From Cordia subcordata (Eukaryota; Streptophyta; Magnoliopsida; Boraginales; Cordiaceae): a stretch of DNA of 64,000 nucleotides. Location: NCBI GenBank assembly GCA_028554755.1, contig JAPTOF010000015.1, positions 5,270,001 through 5,334,000 on the forward strand, given 5' to 3'. Made by a program: the position numbers and the translations under genes. Under the pieces are notes generated by a model. The model did no database searches and was not told the DNA's origin. It worked only from the letters and a program-made list of their open reading frames with translations. The first letter of the stretch is position 1. Each line of letters opens with the position of its first letter. Below are positions 1-10,660 of the stretch, piece by piece.

Positions 1-828
1 TCAAGATTTTTTATATATGAATATTTCATATTAACACCAGTAAAAAAAAGTTTTGGCTCTTTCCCTAATTAGGAGTTGGACCACAAAGATCCCAAGTAAA
101 TTAAAGTGGACAGAGGGGGAAAGGGATGTTGGAGGTTATGTGAATTAATGCATTTTCTTCAGGAATTAAGCAACATGGAATGGCTTGAGCAGAAGAAGCC
201 AGCAAATTGAGACACCAGACATGCATGGAAGGAGCAAAGAAAGAATGCAACTTCACAATTCACAAAATTCATTCAATCAATCAACAAAAACAGTCAAAGC
301 TAGCCATATGATCAATCTATATACCTTCTCTGATACTGAAAGTTCTAAACCCCAAAAACTGAATCAGGCTCTCATTAACTGAGGTTTGTTTAACTACTCC
401 CTCCCTATGCCTTCACATTTTCCTCTCTCTTCCTTTATTTCCCTCTACCCACTCCTCTATACATAAACCTTTCGCTTTCTATGCAGCCACAAATAGCCAA
501 ACGTCCTCAGTGGCAAACCCAGAATCGTGGGCCCCACAATCACTTCCCTTCTCAATACCATTTCTCCAAGTTTGATCTGTTTTTGTGTTCCATTCTCCGA
601 GTTGTTCTTTTCACTCTACAGTTGCAGAGAGTACTCTTCACACAAACACTCCTCTTCTTTCATCCCTTTTATCTTCTCCCACTAAATACATCCTCGAAGA
701 GCGTTTAGCTATTAGTTTTCTCTCTCTGTGACTCTTTGTTTGCTTTCCAGTGGGAGATTTTAATAAAAACAATTTATGTTTCTTGTTTGTTGTTGCTAAG
801 CTAGTCATATGAAGCTAAAAATGCAACC
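1..828 (+). promoter_or_regulatory. 5' flank and probable leader of the EPFL gene
   Basis: This is non-coding sequence upstream of the EPFL start codon. A TATA-like stretch (TATACATAA) lies near 459-467. It is followed by a pyrimidine-rich leader (about 540-760) of the kind common in plant 5' UTRs. An out-of-frame ATG at 821 opens a five-codon upstream ORF that ends at the start of the main ORF. Short open frames at 185-382 and 481-708 have low-complexity translations, and I do not regard them as genes. The promoter position is inferred. Confidence 0.4.
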
Positions 829-1365
829 ATGGCCATGAGTTTATCTGTCTCATTAATTCTCTTTGTCACTAATATAATTTTTGCTTTGCTCCTTCTCTCT
901 CCTATCTATTGCTTAAATCACCAACACTCTCCAGATACTACCCAGGTAAGCCCTCCTCCTCTACTCCATTTTCAGCCAATATCATGACCTCATTGCCGGC
1001 TTCTTGTTTCTATTTTAGTTACTAGAAAATTGGGCACAGCCGGTGATGGTTGATTTCTATCACTAATCTAAGAACGTTTTCTTTTCCCTTTTTTTTTTTT
1101 TTTTTTTTTCTCCCAGGGTTTTTTAGTCGAGGAGAAAACAAGACTAGGTTCAACACCTCCTAGCTGCCACAACAGGTGCAACCAGTGCCACCCATGCATG
1201 GCAGTGCAAGTACCAACTATGCCAAGCCATGTCCGGGTCCAACCTCATGGTGGTCGTGCCAAAACCGTGGACTACTTCGATTCATCGCCTTCCTCTAACA
1301 GGTACTCTAATTACAAGCCACTTGGATGGAAGTGTAGATGTGGTGGCCACCTTTACAACCCCTAG
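829..1365 (+). CDS. EPFL1: EPIDERMAL PATTERNING FACTOR-like secreted peptide, two exons
   Basis: The precursor is a 121-residue secreted cysteine-rich peptide, assembled from exons 829-945 and 1117-1365 with a phase-0 GT-AG intron. Residues 1-28 form a hydrophobic signal peptide. The mature end carries the EPFL signature: RLGSTPPSC followed by closely spaced cysteines (C56, C60, C63, C66), then VQVP. A long loop of about 45 residues follows, and then YSNYKPLGWKCRCGG with C112 and C114, ending in LYNP. Six cysteines match three disulfides. EPFL peptides act in the apoplast on ERECTA-family receptor kinases, sometimes with TMM, in stomatal and growth patterning. The long loop and the C-terminal YNP fit the EPFL1/2/3 group, and the wording is closest to EPFL1 as I remember it, so the symbol is tentative while the family is secure. 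ATG 829 is chosen because it gives the signal peptide. The gene appears intact. Confidence 0.93.
946..1116 (+). other. intron of the EPFL gene
   Basis: The donor CCCAG|GTAAGC lies at 945/946 and the acceptor TCCCAG|GG at 1116/1117. A run of more than 20 T residues (about 1088-1109) forms the polypyrimidine tract. Removing these 171 bases joins codons 39 and 40 without a phase change and restores a complete EPFL precursor. Confidence 0.9.
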
Positions 1366-2425
1366 CTACGCAGGCCCTTCAATGAGCATATATAAAAAAT
1401 TTTCAAATCAAAAGTCCATATATAAATATGGGAATCAAGCCTTTCAAGACTCAAAGATTTATTGAGTTTGTACTTTTTATTTTTCCAGAGGTAGTAGTTT
1501 TTAATTCATATATAGGGTCCCTGAGATTTTCTTGTAGAGACATGAGATGTTAATTGACGGTGATGGTAGGATTTATTATGTAAACATCTATATTTATTCA
1601 TATTGTACAGAATTTACTATAGACCTGGCCTGACAATATTAATGTTGTATGTAAAGTACTCTATTTATTAATATATATATATATGTATAATTTATAACTG
1701 TTAAAATTCATAATGAGATGATAAAAGGTATCCGAGCTGCTCAAAAATTAGATTCTGATTTTACTTTGATTCCACTCGTTCGTCCTTTCTTATCATCTCG
1801 GGACTTTCACGGTCACACTGTAATTGTCCATGTTGTTGTCCATATGCCAACAGTTGCAATCCAAGTCAAAATGACATAAAGAACCTTGCGGTCTTTTCAT
1901 GTAATTGGCAATTGGGAGGGCTATATTAGTGATTTTGTGACCTGAGTAGTTGTGGCTGATATCATATGGCTACCAAAGTACATCAGGCCTATGTGGTGCA
2001 CCCTTCATAAAAGAATAGATCAACCATACAATACAAGTAAGCCACGCTCTCTTTAATGGGGTCTAGCAGAGGAGGAATCACTTCAATTTTTTTATAGATC
2101 TCACAGAAGGACAAGGACAACAGCAAAGAGGCTCTTGTATTGTCTCTTCACTAGCTTCCGCGCTTCAGAATTCCTACATGTCTCCTGGGAATATACTTGG
2201 TTTGTTTGTCTCCCATTTGTTGAATTTTTGTCCCCAGCAAAGTGTAATTATTGATAGACTACAAACCACGAACAGAAATGCATGGGCATGGGAATGGGAT
2301 ATAGACTGTGTTTGTCTTTATTTATTTGGTATTTATAAATAATAAATAATAAAAAATATATGAGATAATTCTTTTCTTTAAGTACTATAAGTACCTAAAA
2401 TAAGCAAAGGCAAACGTGCTCTTAG
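1366..2425. other. 3' flank of the EPFL gene, no further gene seen
   Basis: This is AT-rich sequence after the EPFL stop. It contains a short TA repeat near 1671-1684 and several AATAAA-like strings (for example about 2338-2350) that could serve as polyadenylation signals. No open frame has recognisable protein features. Confidence 0.5.
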
Positions 2426-2789
2426 AGGGTATCTGACTGAGTTTATAAGATGGTCAAATTAGTTTATAAGTCAAAAATGATAAAAAATATGTTTGGTAAA
2501 AAAGCTTATAAGTAGCTTACAAGCTAGCCCAAAAAAAAAGAAAGTAGCCTTAACCAGCTTTTTTTTTTTTGGGAGGACTTATAAACAGTTGGTCAAACAT
2601 GTCAAAAAGATACGTTTACCTTTAAAATTTTATCACATTAATTGAGAACATGTCTTTTTTTTTGTCATTTTAAACAACTTTTGTTACTTATAAGCACTTA
2701 TTTATTAAACATGTTAAAAATTTACAAGGATATTTATCCAAATGCATAACAACTTGCTTATAAGCACTCAAATAGCTTATCCAAACACC
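2426..2789. mobile_element. MITE-like non-autonomous DNA element, about 365 bp
   Basis: The left part contains GAGTTTATAAGATGG and AGCTTATAAGTAGCTTA. The right part contains inverted counterparts (CTTATAAGCACTT, GCTTATAAGCACTCAAATAG) and ends CTTATCCAAACACC, whose complement starts GGTGTTTGG. Plant MITEs, many hAT-like, often have such GTGTTTGG ends with repeated CTTATAAG inside. Flanks CTCTTAGA and TAGTTAGA share 5 of 8 bases, which is only suggestive of a target duplication. No coding capacity is present, and the superfamily is uncertain. Confidence 0.5.
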
Positions 2790-3418
2790 TAGTTAGATTG
2801 GATCAATGACAGGTGAGATGACGTGAAATCTAAAGGTCAAGTAGTTCCACCATTTAACTGAAGTTGCCAGATCCTCACAATGTTATAACGTTGTGAATTG
2901 TGGAGCACATGTATCATTCTTCGCATTGTGGTATCTCAACATTCTCGTGAATAGAACAGAAGAGTATAAATGGAGTCTGAGGATTGAGACTATGCTAGCT
3001 TGGGCGCTTTTCCTTTGTTCGAAAAAAAGCGATCAAAGTAGTCCTCATTGTACAAGAGTTGATGTCACTCTTTTCCAAAAGTATGACTTGAGTCTAAATC
3101 TCACGTAGGATGATAATTAAATTTTGAAGTGGAGGTTTAAAAAAAACAAAAAAGAAGAAGAAGAAGAAAATTAGTCCTCATGGTACAGTAACTAACAAAC
3201 TTGACCCTTTTAGAAGGAGAAAAGAAAAAGTAAGAGACAAAACCTGCCTCTCTATTTGTGTTGTAATGTAGGCAAAACAAGTCTTTGTGAAGGTTTTGAT
3301 CATCGGCAAAATTTTCACTTTCTCAAGAATCTTTTGAACCATGTTGCTGAAATAGCTTGGGATTTCTTGATCCCCGAAAGAATTGAATATTCGAAAGGCA
3401 AATTTAAAATTGACCATT
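2790..3418. other. unassigned AT-rich DNA
   Basis: I recognise no gene here. A purine-rich AAG-repeat tract occurs near 3140-3172. Short open frames at 2893-3108 (+) and 3178-3417 (-) have no protein-like features. Confidence 0.4.
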
Positions 3419-3760
3419 CACTACAATAATTAGACACTTCGGCCACAAAATTATCCATGAAAAGTCAAAATTTGTGACAAGAAAAAGAATTTAGTGTTGA
3501 AATTTGCCACAGTTAAAATCAGTCATGGATTTGAAACTTAGGTCAAATATTGCTATGTGTAAGATCACCTGTGTCTAAGTTAATATCTTTCAAACTTGTT
3601 CACCATTTTTCTATCAATTTTGCTTACCCATGGCTAAAATTTATGCAACTTTTTTCTAAATTTAGTGCCAAAATTTGCCATGGGTACGATCCCCCTTGGC
3701 AAGTTTAAAACTTTCAAATATTTTTATTATAAGTAAATGTAACTCAGAATAAAATTAGAC
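3419..3760 (+). mobile_element. CACTA-like transposon end (fragment)
   Basis: The segment opens with CACTACAATAAT, like the CACTACAA ends of plant CACTA (En/Spm) elements. It continues with reiterated sub-terminal words in both senses (AAATTTGTGACAA, AAATTTGCCACAG, AAAATTTGCCATGGG), as expected of sub-terminal transposase-binding repeats. I found no matching opposite end (TTGTAGTG) and no transposase, so it is a remnant. The right limit is approximate. Confidence 0.45.
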
Positions 3761-3791
3761 ATGAACCTAAAAATTGAACTAAAATGAAATA

Positions 3792-4155
3792 TGTTGTGAA
3801 TGAAGTGAACATTCATGGTGGCTTGGCTTATTTGCAAAGTCAAACAAAACCTATAAAGTTTGACAAAGGAAGAACAAAAAGAAATTTGACAAGGCATGCA
3901 AAAGTTGGAAAATGAAGATCAATGCCTAGAGAATGAAAAGATTTGGATGGCTTATGCATAGTGCTTTGTCAAATATGTTTGACATACCTTATCCTCCAAT
4001 TAATGATTTGCTCCCTCAATTTTGCTATAAAAGGCCATGAGTGGTGAAGCAAGGATAGAAGTAGAAGACAATATAGAGAGAAATATTAGAAGAAAAGCTA
4101 AATACTTTGAGACAATAAAAGAGGCATTTTATTTTATCCAATCTATTTTATAACA
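3792..4155 (+). mobile_element. LTR of a truncated Ty1/copia element
   Basis: The segment starts TGTTGTGAATG and ends TTTATAACA, the TG...CA form of an LTR. A TATA box (TATAAAAG) lies at 4026-4033. The sequence continues with ACGTTATCAGCACGAGCTC and then a copia gag frame, the order expected for 5' LTR, priming region and gag. No second LTR is present. The element is cut on its right by the copia element that starts near 5512. Confidence 0.65.
4026..4033 (+). promoter_or_regulatory. TATA box in copia LTR
   Basis: TATAAAAG followed by GGCCATGAGTGG. It sits about two thirds into the LTR, as expected for the U3/R boundary of a copia promoter. Confidence 0.6.
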
Positions 4156-4776
4156 CGTTATCAGCACGAGCTCTATCAATGCAAAGTTTTGACAGTTATT
4201 AAAAGGAGCACGACTTTACAAAAATTTGGTAATAGTTCTTATTTTATTTTTAATATTACATCATATCTATAGTATAAATTTCTAAACAACATATCCTATT
4301 TATTTTACTTTGCATTTATTTTGAAAATAAATTTTTTGTTAAATTGACTTCTTTTCGAATTTCTTTTAGAACATATCATTACAATATTCTCTATTTAATA
4401 AAACAAAATAATAAATAAATAAAATAATAATAACAAATACCATAATTTTTGAAGACCCAATTACCGTAACTTTTGAGGACATGATCACTTTGACTCTTGG
4501 ACACGTGATTATCACGACTTAGAAAAAATGACTTCTAAGGACATAAACACTAATAGAATTATATAATAATTAATAATAATAATTACACTAACACATTATT
4601 TACACTTGAAATTGACATCTTTTGTTATATTATGTCAACTTATAACTCTCATATAATATATTTGTAATATTTTAGTTTCTTTCTACGTGCTTATATTTAC
4701 TGGTCAATAAGTTACGTCAAGTAAATATATTATTATTTCATTTACTAATTTTTTTTTGAAATATACTAGATTTATA
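4156..4776 (+). other. priming region and leader of the truncated copia element
   Basis: The bases after the LTR read CGTTATCAGCACGAGCTCT, a form that recurs at this place in plant copia elements and acts as the primer-binding region. The remaining 600 bases are AT-rich leader with no gene. Confidence 0.5.
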
Positions 4777-5510
4777 ATGTCAAACCTCATGAAGCTTGAG
4801 TTTGTGGCCCTTGATATTTCTGGCAACAATTATTTATCATGGATCCTTGGTGCCGAAATACATCTCAATGCTAAGGACATGGATAAACAATTAAAGAAAT
4901 AACGCATCCTTATAAGATCGCGCTAATGCATTAATATTCTTTCATCATCATCTCCATGAAGGGCTTAAAGCCAAATATCTTACAGTAAAGGATCCACAAG
5001 TCCTTTGGCAAAATTTGAAGGAAAGATTTGACCATCATAAGACAGTGATCCTTTGTAAAGCTCGCTATAAATGGATTCACCTGCGATTACAGGATTTTAA
5101 AACTGTAAGCGAGTGTAACTCCACTGTGCTTAGAATAACTTCATAATTGAAATTATGCGAAAAAAAGATCACCAATGAAGACATGTTAAAAAAGAAATTC
5201 TCTACTTTCCACGCTTCTAATATGCTCTTACAACAATAATATAAAGAGCGTGGTTTCAAAAAATATTTAGAGCACCCAATATGTCTTCTTGTTGCTGAGC
5301 AAAATAATAAACTCTTGATAAAAAACCATCAAACACAACCAACTGGCTTAGAACCATTCCCTAAAATGAGCGAAATTGCATCTTTTGAGGTGAATGGTAC
5401 ATCATCAAATAATTATGGTCATGGACGTGGTCGTGGATGTGGTCGTGGTTGTGGTCGTAATCGTCATCATAGACTTGGTAATGGTCGTACCTTTCATAAA
5501 TCAAATAGAC
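4777..5510 (+). pseudogene. copia gag, broken and truncated
   Basis: The frame from ATG 4777 reads MSNLMKLEFVALDISGNNY and LSWILGAEIHLNAKDMD, the start of a copia Gag (UBN2-type) protein. A TAA stop arrives at codon 42. Downstream, about 5000-5130 still reads like the Gag middle region, with further stops. The segment 5315-5554 encodes a GRGRGRGCGRG-type basic tract that normally precedes the zinc knuckle. The sequence is lost there, where the next element's LTR begins. No protease, integrase or RT remains. Confidence 0.7.
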
Positions 5511-5511
5511 C

Positions 5512-6892
5512 TGTTAGGGGCAAATACCTTAAGAGGGGTGAATTAAGATATTGACTAATATTTGTGATAAAAATAATCAATCAAAGCAAGCAATTTCACT
5601 TAAGCAATCTAACAAACACTTAGCAAACAAATATAACTAGCAAGCTAAAAGTAAAGAGAGAGAGAAGAAGAGAACAAATGATTTTTAAATGGTTTGGCCT
5701 TGCCTTCATCCGTCGCCTAAGGATACTTTCGTTAGGACTTTAATACCTTGACTAGTGGATCCTTCTTCAACACTTGGTTAAGCATAACAAGAAGTACACC
5801 TCTTTGAAACCCAACTTTGAAAAACCCTAGTGAACTCTCACTAAGGAGTTCTCCACACTCTTTCCTGCTATTTGAGATGTTCTCACTTTAATTCTAGCTC
5901 AAGAATGTGTATACAAGCTATGAATTGAAGGAATTTAAAGATTTAGGGTTATAAGCTTCAATAAGCAAATATAACAAATAAAGGCTCTTGAATGCTCAAA
6001 GATTGTAACAAGTTATAGCTTAACAATAAAGATTTCTAAGTAATAATGATGATAGAAAATGGTTGCTAAGGCTTAGAAACTAGCTTTGAATGCCCTTAGT
6101 TCATGTTTGAGGTTGGGAGAAGAAAAGGGGTTTTAAAGAGTTGTTCAAACGATCATAAACAACTATAGCATTTAATGGGCCAGACTCAGGGTTGATCGAC
6201 CAGGGGTGTGACTGACTTAATTCTTGAGCTTTCTGACTATGGTCGGTCGCTGAAGCCGGTCGATCGGCCTAGAGTCCAACCTAGATCAAAATGTAAGATA
6301 AAATTGCCAGTCGCACATGAGCTAAGTTGGATGACTGACTAGGAGTCCCACCATGCCTAGGAAACTTGATTTTTGAACTTTTTGAGCACTTTTTGAAATA
6401 CTCTTTGAATCTTTGGCAATATGAGAATGTAAACTCACTTTAAAGAGCATTATAAAACCCTTAGTGAGCATTATAAAACCCTTAGTAAGCATAATAACGA
6501 GTTTTAAAGAGTTTAAAAACTTTTTGAAATAGATTTAGAAATCAAAAGGTACTATAGCCAAGTTTTTTAAAGTCAAATGAAGTGGTTTGGAAGAGCAATG
6601 AAAAGAAACCATTAATGAGAGCTATAAAGAGCTACTCTAAGGCATTCACATGTGAAGCACTCAAGCCGGTACCCCTTATGACTTCAAATCCTTCGTCTAC
6701 ATCCTAGAGCTCTTCTTATCTTGATTTTGCCATGCCATTTGATGTAATCTTCTTTGCTCTAAGTCGCGGTTCAAATCAAGACTTTCACCCACCTAACTTA
6801 AAGATATTCTCAAGACAAGCTCACAAGATATTTAGCATTCAATTTTAACATAATTTGTATCACCAAAACAACACAAAAAGCAACATTAAGCC
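5512..6892 (-). mobile_element. 3' LTR of a Sirevirus-like copia element
   Basis: On the minus strand this LTR lies just after a purine tract of the form GTCATCATCAAAAAGAGGGAG, which is characteristic of SIRE/Maximus-type copia elements. The LTR ends near 6892 (minus-strand start TGGCTTAATG). Its other end is near 5512, inside the joined gag fragment, so that limit is approximate. It holds a CpG-rich motif cluster at about 6190-6330 (TTGATCGACCAGG, GAAGCCGGTCGATCGG), the same motif type as in the Ty3 LTRs of this window. This is the downstream LTR of the element whose coding parts lie at 7270-9475, 12134-13556 and 46215-46650. Confidence 0.7.
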
Positions 6893-7269
6893 AATGATCT
6901 CCCTCTTTTTGATGATGACAAATTATTTCTAAAAAATTGGAGTTCAAAGATTTGACTCTCCCTCAATATAAGCACATATAGACATTAAAAACATTCCATA
7001 GGGAGTTTAATAAAGTTACTCCCCCTCATAAATTCAATTCATGCATATTTAACCAATAAGCTTTCATATCCAAGCATCATATATTTACCATCAAAGCATC
7101 TCATATATTAACTAAGCATCACAAAGCATCAAATATTTCTCCCCTTTTGGCATCATCAAAAGAAAGTAAAGCACAAGAGAAAGATATAAGATTAAAGAAA
7201 CACTAAGCAACATAGTGGCAAATCTAACAAATTTTTGCAAAAAGCAGTGGTGCCCCCAAGACTTATGTT
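6893..7269 (-). other. 3' non-coding region with several purine tracts, Sirevirus-like element
   Basis: The minus strand shows one purine tract directly next to the LTR (about 6895-6919). Further tracts lie near 6952-6962, 7018-7030 and 7138-7160 (ATGATGCCAAAAGGGGAG). Multiplied purine-tract motifs are a known hallmark of Sirevirus elements. No coding sequence is present. Confidence 0.6.
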
Positions 7270-8713
7270 TCATGATCCTTGAAGTACTTTTCCCAAGTCA
7301 GACTTCATTTCTTCATGGGAATTCTCGAGCTTGCCAAGTCTAGTATTTATCTGGCCCAAGGTAGTGTTTGTTTCCTCCCAATTCTTGTGCATTTGAGCCA
7401 TCCCTAAGTTCAAAGCCTCTATCTGAGACAGAATCTGAGCAAGTATGGATGACTCTTCCTCTTGAGCTCTAGAACCCTCTGCTTGTGCTGCAGAGCTTGA
7501 GCCAGCACCTCTTAGCATTTCCTCTTTTTGTATCTGGTCGGTGTGCCAAGTTTCCAAGGATTTACACATGGCCCTTCTGATATCTGCCTAAGTAAATTAC
7601 ATTCTAGCATCATGCTCTTTAGTAGGCTCGTCTATCTCAATATCTTGTTGCTCAACTAGCTCATCCTTATTTATAGCATCCATAGCAGCTTGCATCTCAT
7701 CTCCTTGAAATGCCATAGGACCTATAACCGAATTAGAAAACGTAGTTCTGTCCTTAATGCACTGCCTAATCAAGTTCTCGATGTGGCAATCCAATGTCAT
7801 GTATTGTGCCTTCTCAATTCGTTCACCATTATACCAATACATACCCATTTGATTGACGTACGACATGTCAAATTTCCAAGCAAAGATAGTGGGATTACAA
7901 TCAAATAGTACATCAAATTACTAAAAGATAGAGGTAAAAGCCATTCTATAGGCAAGCTTATTTGGTTGAGCCAGTTTCTTGGTAGCATGTACATTATCTT
8001 TTCCACAAACATGAACCATGTAATTCATCATAAGATATGCCAAATCAAGTGGAGATTTTTCATAGAGCAAGTAGAGAATGTAAGCTTCCATAAAATTGAT
8101 TCTTCCATCATTAGTTTTACGGCACATAATAACCTTACTTACAATTCTCAACATAATTCTCTTATTAGGATTGATTTGCATTCTCTAGGGTGTGATGTTC
8201 TTAATAGGTATAGAATCAACACCTTGCGACATAAACTCCACCACCTTACCAATAATTTCTTTTTCAACAGCAGGCCATCCTTAGGCACTATAATCACAAT
8301 TATCTGCTCTAGGTAATAAAAAATGCTCCTAATATCTTTTTCTTTAATATCAAAGGTTTTTCCTTAACCCTGCTTCTAAAATGCATTCAATCAATATCAA
8401 GCACTTTCATATTTTTATAGAACTCCCTCACTATCTTTTCATGCACATTACAATTGAGATGAACAAACATGTCCCACCCTTGAGCATTAAACAATTCTAT
8501 TGCATTTGTGCCTTTTAAATCCTCATCAACCAAATATTTACCAAATATAGTAACTTGGGAGTCAATAGTACCTTTTGATGATTGTGGTTCTAGGTTTAGA
8601 GTTGGGGAATCTTGCCTTAGCCTTTTTCTTCCTCGCGCTATGATGGTTCTTCTTAGGAATGCCATTGATGCAATGGAATGAAGAAATTTTGATGTAAAAA
8701 GATGATAATGCAA
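7270..8713 (-). pseudogene. envelope-like / plant transposon-domain ORF of the Sirevirus-like element, broken
   Basis: This minus-strand region lies after the pol gene, where Sireviruses carry an extra 'env-like' ORF. Open pieces lie at 8387-8713, 7921-8181, 7597-7866 and 7270-7569. The first contains FNAQGWDMFVHLNCNVHEKI and REFYKN, wording typical of the domain often annotated as 'putative plant transposon protein'. The last piece is rich in Q, E and L with heptad spacing (ILSQIEALNLGMAQMHKN and following) and is a probable coiled coil. The pieces are separated by frame changes and stops, so no complete product is expected. The function of this ORF in intact elements is unknown, and no clear membrane segment is visible. 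Confidence 0.65.
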
Positions 8714-9006
8714 ATAGGTATTATGATTTTGAGGAGAAATTTGAGATGGGATGGTGAAAAAAATGAGTTTATGAAGATAAGATTATGTGTTTTTGGGGCT
8801 AAGGTTTAGAGAGAATTTGGGAGATTTTGAGAAACAGTAAAAAAAAGTGTAAACCCATTCTTTAATGTTCCCTATCTATAGAAGCTGGTCAACTAGCTGG
8901 GCGTCTGGCATGCACAATAAACCTTGAAAATGTGATTTTTGCATTCCAACACTATTTTAAAACCTATTTTGCTCAAATAATGCAAAGTTTTCATGACAAA
9001 CACATT
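8714..9006 (-). other. spacer between pol and env-like ORF
   Basis: About 290 bases without coding features separate the end of pol from the env-like ORF. A short stretch near 8885-8915 resembles the CpG motif seen in LTRs (GGTCAACTAGCTGGGCG). Confidence 0.35.
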
Positions 9007-9475
9007 TTAGCCACAATTTTGCATCCTAATTTCTCTCCTAATTTTACAAAATTGATCTTCATGAAAAATGTTAGCAACCTGATGTAATGTATCAACAAAT
9101 TCAAGCACAATGTCACCTTTTTGCACATACTCTTTAATGAAATTATGCCTAATCTCAATATGTTTAGTTCTAAAATGTTGTATGAGATTCTTAATGAGAT
9201 TAATGGCACTAGTATTGTCACAATAAATAGGGACATGATCATAATGCAAATCATAGTCAAGCAAATTTTGTTTCATCCACAAGATTTGAGCAACACAACT
9301 TTCGGCGGCAATATACTCCACTTTGGTAATAGAAATAGCTACACTATTTTGCTTCCTACTAGACCAAGACACTAAGGAATGACCAAGAAATTAATACATG
9401 CCACTAGTACTCTTATGATCTACCTTACAATTGGCAAAATCGGCATTCGAAAAAACATATAAATCAAATGAAGTT
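9007..9475 (-). pseudogene. copia RNase H, C-terminal end of pol
   Basis: The minus strand encodes the end of a copia polyprotein: SNADFANCKVDHKSTSGMY, a TAA stop, then LVSWSSRKQNSVAISITKVE, SCVAQILWMKQ and CDNTSAINL. The final part reads RTKHIEIRHNFIKEYVQKG. The acidic residues of RNase H (ADF, KVEY, CDNT) are readable. A premature stop after SGMY and changes near the end (HQVANIFHEDQ) break the frame. It continues the RT fragment at 12134-13556, from which the insertion at 9476-12133 separates it. Confidence 0.8.
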
Positions 9476-10618
9476 TGATAGCTATTTGTGAGCACAAGCC
9501 TAAATAGCTCGCAAGTGCACGAGTTGTGTGTAGCATAGTGTGTGCGAGTGCAGGGTCGAATCTACGGGGAGGCCTAACGCGTAAAGTGTCCTAAGCTATG
9601 TGCATCCTAAGAAGCTATGTGTTGTGTTCCTTCCTACGATATTTTTGGATTTTTGGTTTGAGGGGAGCTTGGGAAAGGAAAATCTAAGCTAAAACAAGAA
9701 AATAAAAGGTGTGTGTTTGTGTGTGACGGGGAAATCAAGCAATCTAAGGGAGTCAAGCTTTGGAAATGGGGGACTAGGGTGATTATGTCTTGCCTATGGG
9801 TGATTACAACTTATTGTTAAGGTTTCTTGATGGATTATACAAAGTGATCTAATCTAGACCTCTAATTAGCCTCCTAATTGGTACCCTAAGCCTTAGTGTG
9901 GGTCCGTTTCTATGTAGTGATGCCTAGCAGTACGGCATGGTCTTTAAGACTTAGGAATTAGTGCTAGTCAATAAGGTTCTAGGTGAGTGTAGATCGATCT
10001 AACCCCAGCACTTAGTCTACTAATTAGTTCCCCAATCTAACCTTAGGACTCAGTGCGAGTCCGTCCCTAACTTTCACTCTACTTAGAGCTATGGCGTGGT
10101 CCTTATGAACCTAGGGTGTTAGGGTGGACTAACTAGCCTTCCTGGGTGAACTAAGTTCAACTAAACCTAACTGGGCACCTATTGGCTGGATTTAAAGCCA
10201 AAAGGGCCTCAACCTAGGCTAGTTACTAGTTGTGCACCATCGGTTGCATCACTATAGCAGAAATTGACATTAAAGCGCAAAGCAAGCACATCTAGGGCAT
10301 GGCATTCGAGAATACACTAGTATATTCTACTACTAAACACATATATATACTTAGATTACACCAATTTAAACAATAGCACCCAAAATGTATGCAATAGAAG
10401 CTATTTATGCTATTAAATATGCAAAAACACATAAAGGCATGTATATAAGCATACCCACTTCATGTAATCATCACACAAACACATAGACATGCTAGCATAA
10501 TGATTTAGAGATAGTTACTAGCATAATAGACTTCAATATACATATGCAACTTCATGGAGGCATTTCAACAAATACATAGACGTGTATGTAAAATAGCCTT
10601 TGAAACCCTAAGCACAAA

Positions 10619-10660
<42 letters not shown>

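Noticed and set aside
185..708. Two short open frames (185-382, 481-708) upstream of the EPFL gene
   Set aside because: Low-complexity translations, no conserved motif, and they lie in the probable promoter and leader.
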